A stretch of DNA of 40,992 bases from Kitasatospora sp. MBT63 (lineage in GTDB: Bacteria > Actinomycetota > Actinomycetes > Streptomycetales > Streptomycetaceae). The position numbers and the translations under genes were made by a program. Where the stretch lies: the NCBI RefSeq assembly GCF_000710465.2, contig NZ_JAIZ01000042.1, forward strand, positions 1-40,992. Direction: 5' to 3'. Shown here one piece after another: positions 8,686 to 16,250 of the stretch (positions are counted from its first letter, which is position 1; each line of letters opens with the position of its first letter). Below the pieces are notes generated by a model, which saw nothing but the letters and a program-made list of their open reading frames with translations, did not search any database and was not told where the DNA came from.

Positions 8686-10749
8686 ATGCCTGCTGACCTT
8701 CCGAAACGCATCCTGATCGGGCGCGCGCTGCGCAGCGACAAGCTGGGGGAGACCCTGCTGTCCAAGCGGATCGCGCTGCCCGTGTTCGCCTCGGACGCCC
8801 TGTCGTCCGTCGCCTACGCCCCCGAGGAGATCCTGCTCACCCTGTCCCTGGCCGGGGCCTCGGCGATCCACTTCTCCTGGCAGATCGGCGTCGTCGTCGC
8901 GATCGTGATGCTGGCGGTGGTCGCGTCGTACCGGCAGAACGTGCACGCGTACCCCAGCGGCGGCGGCGACTACGAGGTCGCCACCGTCAACCACGGCCCG
9001 AACTCCGGGCTGGTGGTCGCCAGCGCCCTGCTGGTGGACTACATCCTCACGGTGGCGGTCTCCACCACCTCAGGCGTCGCCAACGTGGTCTCCGCCGTGC
9101 CGTCGCTGCGCGGCCACGAGCTGGGACTGTCGGTCGTCGTGGTGATCGTGCTGATGGGCATGAACCTGCGCGGCGTCCGGGAGTCCGGCAGCGCGTTCGC
9201 GGTCCCGACGTACGCCTTCATGGTCGGCGTGATCGGCATGGTCGTCTACGGTGCGTTCCGTCACTTCGGGCTCGGCCAGGACATGAACGCCGAGAGCTCC
9301 GGCTTCCACCTGGAGGCCACCCCGGGCAACGAGTCGCTGGCCGGCTTCGCGATGGTGTTCCTGCTGCTCAAGGCGTTCTCCTCGGGCTGTGCCGCGCTCA
9401 CCGGTGTGGAGGCGATCTCCAACGGCGTGCCGGCCTTCCGCAAGCCGAAGAGCAAGAACGCCGCCACCACGCTGCTGATGATGGCCTCCATCGCGGTCGT
9501 GATGTTCATGGGCATCATCTGGCTGGCCCGCCTGACCGGCGTCCAGATGGCCGAGAACCCCACCGAGCAGCTGATCGGGGCGCCCGGCGACTACCACCAG
9601 AAGACCGCGCTGGCGCAGATCTCCGAGTCGGTCTTCTCCAACTTCACGCCCGGCTTCTACTTCGTCGCCGCCGTCACCGGCCTGATCCTGGTGCTGGCCG
9701 CCAACACCGCCTTCAACGGCTTCCCGGTGCTCGGCTCGATCCTCGCCCAGGACCGCTACCTGCCGCGGCAGCTGCACACCCGCGGCGACCGGCTGGCGTT
9801 CTCCAACGGCATCATCCTGCTGGCCGGCGCGGCGATCCTGTTCATCGTCGCCTTCGACGCCGACCCGACCCGGCTGATCCAGCTGTACATCGTCGGTGTC
9901 TTCGTCTCCTTCAACATGAGCCAGTCCGGCATGATCCGGCACTGGACCAGGCTGCTGCGCACCGAGACCGACCCCAAGAAGCGCTCCCACATGCAGCGCA
10001 GCCGGGCGATCAACACCTTCGGCCTGGTGATGACCATGGCGGTGCTGATCGTGGTGCTCGCCACCAAGATCAGCCACGCCTGGATCGCCATCGCCACCAT
10101 GGTGGTGCTGTTCGTGATGATGAAGGCGATCCGCCGCCACTACGAGCGGGTCTCCGCCGAGCTGGTCGCCGCCGAGGAGCCGGACGACGTGGTGCTGCCC
10201 ACCCGGGTGCACGCCATCGTGCTGGTCTCCAAGCTGCACAAGCCCGCCCTGCGCGCCCTCGCGTACGCCCGCCTCGCCCGGGCGAGCACGCTGGAGGCCG
10301 TCACCGTCAACGTCGACCCGGTCGACACCGCGGCGCTGCGCGGCGAGTGGGACGAGCGCGGCATCGAGGTGCCGCTGAAGGTCCTCGACTCGCCGTACCG
10401 CGAGATCACCGGCCCGGTGCTGGAGTACGTCAAGAACCTGCGCCGCTCCAGCCCGCGCGACGTGGTCTCGGTGTACATCCCGGAGTACGTGGTCGGGCAC
10501 TGGTACGAGCACCTGCTGCACAACCAGAGCGCGCTGCGGCTCAAGGGCCGGCTGCTGTTCAAGCCCGGGGTGATGGTGACTTCCGTACCCTGGCAGTTGG
10601 AGTCCTCCGAGCGGCGCAAGCCGCAGAAGGCCTGGTCCGCTCCGGGTGCCGTCCGCCGTGGCGAGCCCCGGCACCGGCCCGCGGCCAGCTCCGACGACCA
10701 GCAGAGCGTGGGTTCCGGCCCGCGCGACGACTCCGCACCGCTCGCGTAA
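8686..10749 (+). CDS. KimA-like APC-superfamily potassium transporter
   Basis: 687 residues. The opening (RILIGRALRSDKLGETLLSK, then FASDALSSVAYAPEEILLTL) and YRQNVHAYPSGGGDYEVA with LLVDYILTVAVSTTSGVANV closely recall Bacillus subtilis KimA (YdaO), a high-affinity K+/H+ symporter. About 12 membrane segments fill residues 30-480, followed by a cytosolic domain of about 200 residues with a universal-stress-like look (VHAIVLVSKLHKPALRALAY). ATG 8686 gives the family start; an in-frame GTG at 8680 lies 8 bases behind a TACGAT hexamer (8666-8671) and could be a leaderless start. The longer frame from 8413 is non-coding in character. Next to trkA genes and followed after 6 bases by the RNA methyltransferase gene. 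Confidence 0.85.
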   Translation: MPADLPKRILIGRALRSDKLGETLLSKRIALPVFASDALSSVAYAPEEILLTLSLAGASAIHFSWQIGVVVAIVMLAVVASYRQNVHAYPSGGGDYEVATVNHGPNSGLVVASALLVDYILTVAVSTTSGVANVVSAVPSLRGHELGLSVVVVIVLMGMNLRGVRESGSAFAVPTYAFMVGVIGMVVYGAFRHFGLGQDMNAESSGFHLEATPGNESLAGFAMVFLLLKAFSSGCAALTGVEAISNGVPAFRKPKSKNAATTLLMMASIAVVMFMGIIWLARLTGVQMAENPTEQLIGAPGDYHQKTALAQISESVFSNFTPGFYFVAAVTGLILVLAANTAFNGFPVLGSILAQDRYLPRQLHTRGDRLAFSNGIILLAGAAILFIVAFDADPTRLIQLYIVGVFVSFNMSQSGMIRHWTRLLRTETDPKKRSHMQRSRAINTFGLVMTMAVLIVVLATKISHAWIAIATMVVLFVMMKAIRRHYERVSAELVAAEEPDDVVLPTRVHAIVLVSKLHKPALRALAYARLARASTLEAVTVNVDPVDTAALRGEWDERGIEVPLKVLDSPYREITGPVLEYVKNLRRSSPRDVVSVYIPEYVVGHWYEHLLHNQSALRLKGRLLFKPGVMVTSVPWQLESSERRKPQKAWSAPGAVRRGEPRHRPAASSDDQQSVGSGPRDDSAPLA

Positions 10750-10755
10750 GGACGC

Positions 10756-12540
10756 ATGCCAGTGACCCGCAACACCCCGCCCCGCTCCTCCGGCCGGCCG
10801 AGCCGGCCCGGCGCCAAGACCGGCGCCAAGACCGGCGGCAAGCCGGGGCAGGTGGCCCACCCGCGGTGGAGCAACCGGCCCGCCAGGCCGTCCGCCACCG
10901 ACCGCGACGGCTTCACCGCCCAGACCGCGCCGCTGGCGCCCGGCGAGTCCGAGCGGTCCGAGGACCGGCCGACGGCCGTGCCGAAGAGCGCGATGAAGGG
11001 CGGCCCGAAGTCCGCCTCGAAGGCGAAGGGCGAGGCCGGCAAGGCCACCCCCGCCAAGGGGTCCGCCGCCGCCAAGGGCGCTGGCGCCGGGAAGCCGGCC
11101 CGGGGTGCGGCGGGCGACGGCCAGGACCGCCCGGCGGCGCCCAAGGCCCGCCAGCCGCGCAAGCAGGCCGTGCGGCCGCCGAAGGCGCTGCGCACCGCCG
11201 AGACCGTGGTGAAGGCCCCGCCCGGCGAGCCGCTGGTCGGCGAGCGCTACGAGGTCGAGGTCGGCGCGGTGGCGCACGGCGGCGGGCACTGCGTGGCCCG
11301 GCACGAGGGCCGGGTGCTGTTCGTCCGGCACACCCTGCCCGGGGAGCGGGTGATCGTCGAGATCACCGAGGGCACCACCAAGTCGCGCTTCCTGCGCGGC
11401 GACGCGGTGGAGGTGCTGGAGGCCGCGAAGGAGCGGATCGAGGCGCCGTGCCCGTTCGCCGGCCCCGGCAAGTGCGGCGGCTGCGACTGGCAGCACGTCA
11501 CCCCGGGCGGCCAGCGCAAGCTCAAGGGCCAGGTGCTCACCGAGCAGCTCGCCAAGCTGGCCGGGCTGACGGCGGCGGAGGCGGGCTGGGACGGCAGCGT
11601 CGAGCCGGTCGGCGGCAAGCTGCCGCCCGGCGCGGTGCCGGCCTGGCGCACCCGGGTGCAGTACGTGGTCGACCCGGCCAGCGGGTCGGTCGGGCTGCGC
11701 AAGCACCGCTCGCACGACATCCAGCCGGTGGACCGCTGCCTGATCGCCGCCGAGGGCGTCAGCGAGCTGGGCGTCGAGGCGCGCAGCTGGCCCGGCGTCG
11801 AGTCGGTGGACGTGATCGCGGCGACGGGGTCCTCGGACCGCCAGGTGGTGCTGGTCCCCGAGGTGGGCGCCCAGCTGCCGATCGTCGAGCTGGACCGGCC
11901 GGTGTCGATCTCCCGGATCGACGACCACGACAACTTCCACCGGGTGCACGGCCGCACCTTCGTGCGCGAGGTGGCCGCGGGCCGGACCTGGCGGGTCTCC
12001 AACGGCGGCTTCTGGCAGATCCACCCGGAGGCGCCGGACACCCTGGTGTCGGCGGTGCTGGAGGGTCTCGACCCGCAGTGGGGCGAGAGCGCGCTCGACC
12101 TGTACTGCGGTGTCGGCCTGTTCGCCGGCGCGCTCGCCGAGCGGGTCGGTGACGACGGCGCGGTGCTCGGCATCGAGTCCGGCAAGCAGGCCGTCCTCGA
12201 CGCCCGGCACAACCTGGCCGCCCTGGAGAACGTCCGGATCGAGTGCGACAAGGTGGAGACCCTGCTGCCGCGCACCGGGATCACCTCCACCGACCTGATC
12301 GTCCTGGACCCGCCGCGCGCGGGCGCGGGCCGGGAGACCATCGCGCACCTGTCCGGCCTGGAGGCCCGCCGGATCGCGTACGTGGCCTGCGACCCGGCCG
12401 CGCTCGCCCGCGACCTGGCCTACTTCCGCGAGGGCGGCTACCGGCCGGTCTCGCTGCGGGCCTTCGACCTGTTCCCGATGACCCACCACTTCGAGTGCGT
12501 GGCGATCCTGGAGCCGGCGCAGGGCGCCCGTACCGCCTGA
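10756..12540 (+). CDS. TRAM-domain class I SAM-dependent RNA methyltransferase (RlmCD/RumA-like) with long basic N-terminus
   Basis: 594 residues; the family is usually about 400-460. Residues 1-150 are low-complexity Lys/Ala/Pro (for example GAKTGAKTGGKPG), resembling histone-H1 tails. TRAM spans about 155-215. A 4Fe-4S site is present as C232, C240, C243 and C328. The SAM site is ALDLYCGVGLFA near 446. The catalytic cysteine is C545 (YVACDPAALARDLA), with the DPPRAG motif before it. The enzyme would make 5-methyluridine in rRNA or tRNA. The ATG is preceded by AAGGA; a GTG two codons later (10762) is an alternative. It starts 6 bases after the permease stop and is probably co-transcribed with it. 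Confidence 0.9.
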   Translation: MPVTRNTPPRSSGRPSRPGAKTGAKTGGKPGQVAHPRWSNRPARPSATDRDGFTAQTAPLAPGESERSEDRPTAVPKSAMKGGPKSASKAKGEAGKATPAKGSAAAKGAGAGKPARGAAGDGQDRPAAPKARQPRKQAVRPPKALRTAETVVKAPPGEPLVGERYEVEVGAVAHGGGHCVARHEGRVLFVRHTLPGERVIVEITEGTTKSRFLRGDAVEVLEAAKERIEAPCPFAGPGKCGGCDWQHVTPGGQRKLKGQVLTEQLAKLAGLTAAEAGWDGSVEPVGGKLPPGAVPAWRTRVQYVVDPASGSVGLRKHRSHDIQPVDRCLIAAEGVSELGVEARSWPGVESVDVIAATGSSDRQVVLVPEVGAQLPIVELDRPVSISRIDDHDNFHRVHGRTFVREVAAGRTWRVSNGGFWQIHPEAPDTLVSAVLEGLDPQWGESALDLYCGVGLFAGALAERVGDDGAVLGIESGKQAVLDARHNLAALENVRIECDKVETLLPRTGITSTDLIVLDPPRAGAGRETIAHLSGLEARRIAYVACDPAALARDLAYFREGGYRPVSLRAFDLFPMTHHFECVAILEPAQGARTA

Positions 12541-12575
12541 GCCCGGGGTGTGAAGCAGTGCCCTTCGGGGCGTCC

Positions 12576-12615
12576 GACCGGCCCGGTCGAGTCCACGGAC
12601 TCGACCGGGCCGGTC
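12576..12615 (+). terminator. Long perfect hairpin terminator
   Basis: Arms 12576-12594 and 12597-12615 are perfect reverse complements (19 bases each, about 18 pairs after loop closure). It lies 36 bases after the methyltransferase stop and is followed by GTTTCGT. It ends the permease-methyltransferase unit. Confidence 0.8.
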
Positions 12616-13073
12616 GTTTCGTGCCGTTGCGGGGCGCGGGGCGCCGGGTACGCGGGTGCCGGGGGACACCGGGGGCGACTTCTGGACATTCCTGCCGACC
12701 GCGCTCCAGTGGCGTGCCCCGCACCTGGTCCGTGCGGGCGCGGCATCCTGAGCCGGGACACCGGCGCCCCGCCGCGGGCGGCGGCCGGAGCCCCCGGCGC
12801 GGACGGGCCGGAGCGGCCCCCGGCCCGGGTCCGGCCGCGGGCGGGCGACGGCGTACGGCCGAGGCAGTCCGGCGGCCGGACGTGCGGTTTCCGGTGGCTC
12901 CCGCCATCCGGTCCCCCGTACCGGGTGGCGTCCGCGGACCCGAGCGGGGCGCAGCCCTGATCACCCTTCAACTCGCCTGCGGGGAAAGCGTAGGAACGGT
13001 ACGCCCGGTGGCTGGTTTCCGGCCGGGCGTGAGCGGACATCTCAGGGGAGCGGGCGGCGACCCCCGTGCGCCC
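12616..13073. other. Non-coding stretch, no gene recognised
   Basis: About 460 bases of very GC-rich sequence. Frames are open on both strands, but their products are arginine/proline/glycine-rich with no recognisable fold, and the longest ones run through the terminator hairpin. Near the end, GGAAC at about 12992-12996 followed 17 bases later by GTTT resembles a loosely spaced extracytoplasmic-sigma-type promoter, but I would not rely on it. Confidence 0.5.
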
Positions 13074-13102
13074 TTGCCGTGCTAGCACCCCAGCGCTAGC
13101 TT
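13074..13102 (+). promoter_or_regulatory. Leaderless promoter with palindromic operator for the RHH/Fic-like pair
   Basis: A -35 TTGCCG (13074-13079), 17-base spacer and -10 TAGCTT (13097-13102) end only five bases before the ATG at 13108, predicting transcription starting at the start codon. GCTAGC occurs twice, at 13081-13086 and 13095-13100; the first sits in the palindrome GTGCTAGCAC (13079-13088) inside the spacer and the second overlaps the -10. Paired palindromes over the promoter are what an autorepressing ribbon-helix-helix antitoxin would need (inference). Confidence 0.65.
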
Positions 13103-13107
13103 GAACT

Positions 13108-13350
13108 ATGGCCAAGAAGCAGCTGAACGTCAGGGTGGATGCGACCACCGCCGAGATGGCCCGTGAGCGGGCCGAGCAGCAGGGGATCAGCATGAACCAG
13201 TACATCGAGAAGCTCGTCCAGCAGGACATGGGCGAGGCGGGGCGACTGTTCGTCGACACCGCCGCACAGTTCATGAAGGAGTACGAGACGGCCTTCCTGG
13301 CCGAATTCGGCGAGCACGGTCCCGGCGAGTCCCAGGGCGGGCGCCGTTGA
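13108..13350 (+). CDS. Ribbon-helix-helix DNA-binding antitoxin (Arc/HicB-like)
   Basis: 80 residues. The beta strand MAKKQLNVRVDATTAEMARE, followed by a helix-turn-helix with GISMNQYIEKLVQQDM, is the Arc/MetJ ribbon-helix-helix fold (residues 4-45). Residues 46-80 form an amphipathic tail (FVDTAAQFMKEYETAFLAEF) likely to bind the partner toxin. No Shine-Dalgarno; the promoter layout predicts a leaderless mRNA. Its stop overlaps the TTG start of the next gene (TTGA), so the pair is translationally coupled, as in type II toxin-antitoxin modules. It would repress its own promoter through the GCTAGC palindromes. Confidence 0.85.
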   Translation: MAKKQLNVRVDATTAEMARERAEQQGISMNQYIEKLVQQDMGEAGRLFVDTAAQFMKEYETAFLAEFGEHGPGESQGGRR

Positions 13351-13766
13351 ACCTCGAGGTCGACCTCTCGTGGCTGCTCATGACCGCTGAGCAGTACACC
13401 CCCGGTGATCCGCAGGTCATCGACTACGGATCACTGCTGGCCGCGGTCGCCCGCCACCAGGCCGAGATCTTCGACATCGCGGTCTACCCCGAGCCGCAGG
13501 ACCGCGCCGCCGCCCTGATGCACCAGCTCATCCGGGTCCCCGCGCTGGAGCGCAGCAACGAGCTGTTCGCCACCGCCGTCGCGTACTCCTACCTGGTGGC
13601 CAGCGGCTGCAGCGTCGCCACCACCGCACGCGAGGTGCGCAGCCTGGCCCGGGCCATCCGGGAGGGCAAACTCGGCGTCACCGGGGTGGCCGAACGGCTC
13701 TCCGCCTGGGTGGTCGACGAGGCCGAGGGCGAGGAGGTCGGCGGCGAGGAGGAGGACGACGACTGA
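13347..13766 (+). CDS. Degenerate Fic/Doc-family toxin component
   Basis: 139 residues, TTG start overlapping the antitoxin stop. The all-helical layout (DYGSLLAAVARHQAEIF, then RAAALMHQLIRVPALERSNE and LFATAVAYSYLVASG) matches the family annotated in streptomycetes as 'fic family toxin-antitoxin system, toxin component'. Active Doc/Fic proteins carry HxFx(D/N)(A/G)N(K/G)R. Aligned on Asn71 and the following helix, this protein reads RVPALERSN-E-L at residues 63-73, so the catalytic His and the K/R positions are lost. It probably cannot transfer phosphate or AMP in the usual way. The acidic C-terminus (EEVGGEEEDDD) is unusual. Function unknown: inactive toxin, regulator, or a changed chemistry. 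Confidence 0.7.
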   Translation: MNLEVDLSWLLMTAEQYTPGDPQVIDYGSLLAAVARHQAEIFDIAVYPEPQDRAAALMHQLIRVPALERSNELFATAVAYSYLVASGCSVATTAREVRSLARAIREGKLGVTGVAERLSAWVVDEAEGEEVGGEEEDDD

Positions 13767-13768
13767 CC

Positions 13769-13796
13769 GGACGGCCACGGCAGGACGGCCACGGCA
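13769..13796. repeat. 14-bp tandem duplication
   Basis: GGACGGCCACGGCA occurs twice back to back (13769-13782, 13783-13796), directly after the Fic-like stop codon. A TAGGCT hexamer (13817-13822) downstream could be the -10 for the next gene, without a clear -35. Confidence 0.8.
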
Positions 13797-13857
13797 GGAC
13801 CGCGGGCGGGACTGAGTAGGCTGGGGCCCCGCCCCGGACCATGAGGAACGAACCACC

Positions 13858-14685
13858 TTGCTGCAGGACATCGAGCCCCACCTGGCCTGCCCGCACTGCG
13901 CGCAGCACCTCGTCCTGCACGGCCGCACCCTGCGCTGCGAAGCCGGGCACAGCTTCGACCAGGCCAGGCAGGGATACGTCAGCCTGCTGCCGGGCGACGC
14001 GCACACCGGGACCGGCGACACCGCCGAGATGGTCGCCGCCCGCGCCGACTTCCTGGCGGCGGGCCACTACCGACCGGTCGCCGACGCGCTCGCCGAGGCC
14101 GCCCGCGGCGCCGGCCCCGGCCTGGTCGCCGACCTGGGCGCCGGCACCGGCCACTACCTGGCGCACGTCCTCGACCGCCTCGGCGGCGAACGGCCGGGCG
14201 CCGCCCTCGACATCTCCAAGTACGCGCTGCGCCGCGCCGCCAAGGCGCACCCGCGGATCGGCGCGGTGGTCTGCGACGCCTGGCGCCCGCTGCCGCTGCT
14301 GGACGGCTGCGCCGAGCTGGTGCTCAACGTGTTCGCCCCGCGCAACGGTCCCGAGCTGCGCCGGGTGCTGCGTCCGGGCGGACGCCTGCTGGTGGTCTCG
14401 CCGACCTCCCGGCACCTGCGCGAACTGGTCGGCGGCCTCGGCCTGCTCTCGGTCGACGAGGACAAGGAGCGCCGGATCGACGAGAAGCTCGGACCCTGGT
14501 TCGACCGCTCGGACCGGGTGGAGGTCGACTTCCGCCTGCGGCTGTCGCACCAGGACGCGGCGGCGGTGGTCGGGATGGGCCCCAGCGCCTGGCACACCGA
14601 CCCGGCCAGGCTGGCGGCCGCGCTCGCCGCGCTGCCGGAGCCGGTCGAGGTGACCGGCTCGGTGCTGGTGTCGACCTACCGCTGA
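13858..14685 (+). CDS. RlmA/TlrB-like 23S rRNA (guanine-N1) methyltransferase
   Basis: 275 residues, TTG start with GAGGA about 12 bases upstream. The N-terminal zinc finger C11-x2-C14 ... C27-x3-H31 followed by GHSFDQARQGYVSLLPG is diagnostic of RlmA(I)/RlmA(II) enzymes. The Rossmann SAM-binding motif is VADLGAGTGHYL at about residues 89-100. These enzymes methylate N1 of a guanine in helix 35 of 23S rRNA. The actinomycete paralogue TlrB confers tylosin resistance, so either a housekeeping or a macrolide self-protection role is possible. No antibiotic cluster is in the window, so housekeeping is more likely. An alternative frame starting at 13841 is a shadow. Confidence 0.85.
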   Translation: MLQDIEPHLACPHCAQHLVLHGRTLRCEAGHSFDQARQGYVSLLPGDAHTGTGDTAEMVAARADFLAAGHYRPVADALAEAARGAGPGLVADLGAGTGHYLAHVLDRLGGERPGAALDISKYALRRAAKAHPRIGAVVCDAWRPLPLLDGCAELVLNVFAPRNGPELRRVLRPGGRLLVVSPTSRHLRELVGGLGLLSVDEDKERRIDEKLGPWFDRSDRVEVDFRLRLSHQDAAAVVGMGPSAWHTDPARLAAALAALPEPVEVTGSVLVSTYR

Positions 14686-14826
14686 CCCGCGACCCACTGC
14701 CGACCCGCCACCCACCGCTGCCCACGACGACTTACCGCCCACCCCGCCACCCACCGCTGACTCATTGGGGTGAATGGCCGCCGGAGGCACGTTTCTGCTG
14801 ATCAGGCGCGGGCTAGGGTCCTCTGG

Positions 14827-16095
14827 GTGACCAGCGAAGCCGTCCAGTGTGCGCCCCGTTCCACTCTCCGTCCGACGGTCGAGGAACTCCGGCTCACCTC
14901 CTTCAAGTCCTACCGCAGGGCCACACTCCCGCTCTCGCCGCTGACCGTCCTGCACGGACCCTCGGGCGTCGGGAAGTCCAACGCGCTGGACGCCCTCGCG
15001 GTGCTCTCCCGGCTCGCCCTCGGCGAGGAGATCAGGCCCTCGCTGGACGGCACCGGCGCGCTCAGCGGCCCGCTCGCCGCCCCCGTCCGGGGCGGGCTGC
15101 TCGGCTGCGTCCCGCACGGCCGGAACGCGATCATCCTCGGCTGCACCGTCCGCTCGTACGCCGGACCGATCCGGCTGGAGGTGGTGGTCCGCACCGACGG
15201 CCAGGTCCGGATCGCCCGGGAGTGGCTGACGCTCGGCGGCGAGACCCTGGTCGAGACCGGCGAGCAGGACGTGCCGCACGGCCGGGTCAACGTCACCTGG
15301 CACAACGACACCCGCCAGGGTGACATCCGGGCCCCCTTCCCGAGCGGCAGCCTGATCACCGCGCAGATCCCGCTGCGGGTCGCCGGTTCCTCGCCCGGCG
15401 AGCAGAAGGTGGTGACCGCCGCCGAGCACCTGCTGACCGCCCTGCGGGAGGTCTTCCCGCTGCACCCCGTCCCCGCCGCGATGCGCGGCTGGACCCGGCC
15501 CGACCCCCAGGCCCGGCTGATCGGCACCGCCGCCAACATCTCCGCCGTACTGGCCCGGCTCAAGGCCGAGTGCACGCGTCGCTACGGGCGGCTGCTCAAG
15601 GCCGTCCAGGCGGCGGCGCCGCACCCCCTGCTCGGCCTCGACATCGCCTTCCGCGGGAGCGAGGCGCAGGAGCGGCTGCTCGCGGTCTTCGACGAGGGCG
15701 TGCTCGGCCGGACCGGCGCCGACCAGGCCTCGGACGGCATGCTGCGGCTGCTCGCGTTCGCGGCCGTGCTGCTCACCGGGGCGGGCGTGATCGACGTCGA
15801 CCCGGCGGCCGAGATCCCGCCGGCACACCGTCAGCTGACCCTGCTCGCCGAGGACCTGGGCGCCGGCCTCGGCACCGAACAGACGGCCTCGCTGCTGCGG
15901 CTGGCCAGCGAGGTGTGCGCCAAGGAGGACATCCGCGTGCTGGGTGCGCTGCAGGAGCCGGCCGCCGCCCGCGAGGTGGCCGGGGTGGAGCTGGTCGAGT
16001 GCCGCCGGGACCCGGCGACCGGGCACAGCGTGCTGCAGCGGCCGGAGGCCCTGCGGGTGCCGCCGCAGGGGAGCGCGGACGCGCGGCAGCCCTGA
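14827..16095 (+). CDS. AAA family ATPase (SMC/RecF-like, AAA_21 type)
   Basis: 422 residues from the GTG at 14827 (MTSEAVQ); an upstream ATG at 14770 would add 19 residues rich in Arg and is less likely. Residues 18-52 read VEELRLTSFKSYRRATLPLS with Walker A GPSGVGKSN at 44-52, as in RecF/SMC-like ATPases ('TxFKS' then P-loop). A signature-like SDGMLRLLAFAAVLL lies at about residue 300, and a Walker-B-like LTLLAEDLGAGL follows near 340. It lacks the coiled-coil insertion of true SMCs. Role unknown; relatives act in DNA metabolism or defence. 155 bases upstream of a MazG-like pyrophosphohydrolase gene in the same direction. Confidence 0.8.
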   Translation: MTSEAVQCAPRSTLRPTVEELRLTSFKSYRRATLPLSPLTVLHGPSGVGKSNALDALAVLSRLALGEEIRPSLDGTGALSGPLAAPVRGGLLGCVPHGRNAIILGCTVRSYAGPIRLEVVVRTDGQVRIAREWLTLGGETLVETGEQDVPHGRVNVTWHNDTRQGDIRAPFPSGSLITAQIPLRVAGSSPGEQKVVTAAEHLLTALREVFPLHPVPAAMRGWTRPDPQARLIGTAANISAVLARLKAECTRRYGRLLKAVQAAAPHPLLGLDIAFRGSEAQERLLAVFDEGVLGRTGADQASDGMLRLLAFAAVLLTGAGVIDVDPAAEIPPAHRQLTLLAEDLGAGLGTEQTASLLRLASEVCAKEDIRVLGALQEPAAAREVAGVELVECRRDPATGHSVLQRPEALRVPPQGSADARQP

Positions 16096-16100
16096 CGCTG

Positions 16101-16187
16101 CGGGTCTGGCGCACCTGGCGGGTCTGGTGCACCTGGCGGGCGGTGCGGGCGGGGCGGGCGTGGTGCGCGTGGTGCGCGTGGTGCGCG
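16101..16187. repeat. Two short tandem repeats (18 bp x2, 9 bp x3)
   Basis: CGGGTCTGGCGCACCTGG at 16101-16118 is repeated at 16119-16136 with one change. TGGTGCGCG then occurs three times in a row at 16161-16187. The block fills the gap between the ATPase and MazG-like genes and is strongly G/T-skewed on the plus strand, so it may form unusual DNA or RNA structure. Confidence 0.8.
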
Positions 16188-16250
16188 TGGCTGGTGGGGA
16201 TGCGTGGCTCGTGGGGACGCGGGCTGCGTGGGATGAGGTAGACCTGATGG

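Noticed and set aside
9070..12669. Very long minus-strand frame opposite the permease and methyltransferase genes
   Set aside because: The 1199-codon frame is Arg/Gly/His-rich and low-complexity, an artefact of high GC opposite two well-supported genes.
12550..13085. Possible genes between the methyltransferase and the RHH gene
   Set aside because: The frames run through the terminator hairpin and encode compositionally biased peptides with no start context.
12438..13274. Minus-strand frame opposite the RHH antitoxin
   Set aside because: The antitoxin on the plus strand has a clear ribbon-helix-helix and promoter; the minus frame has no recognisable domain.
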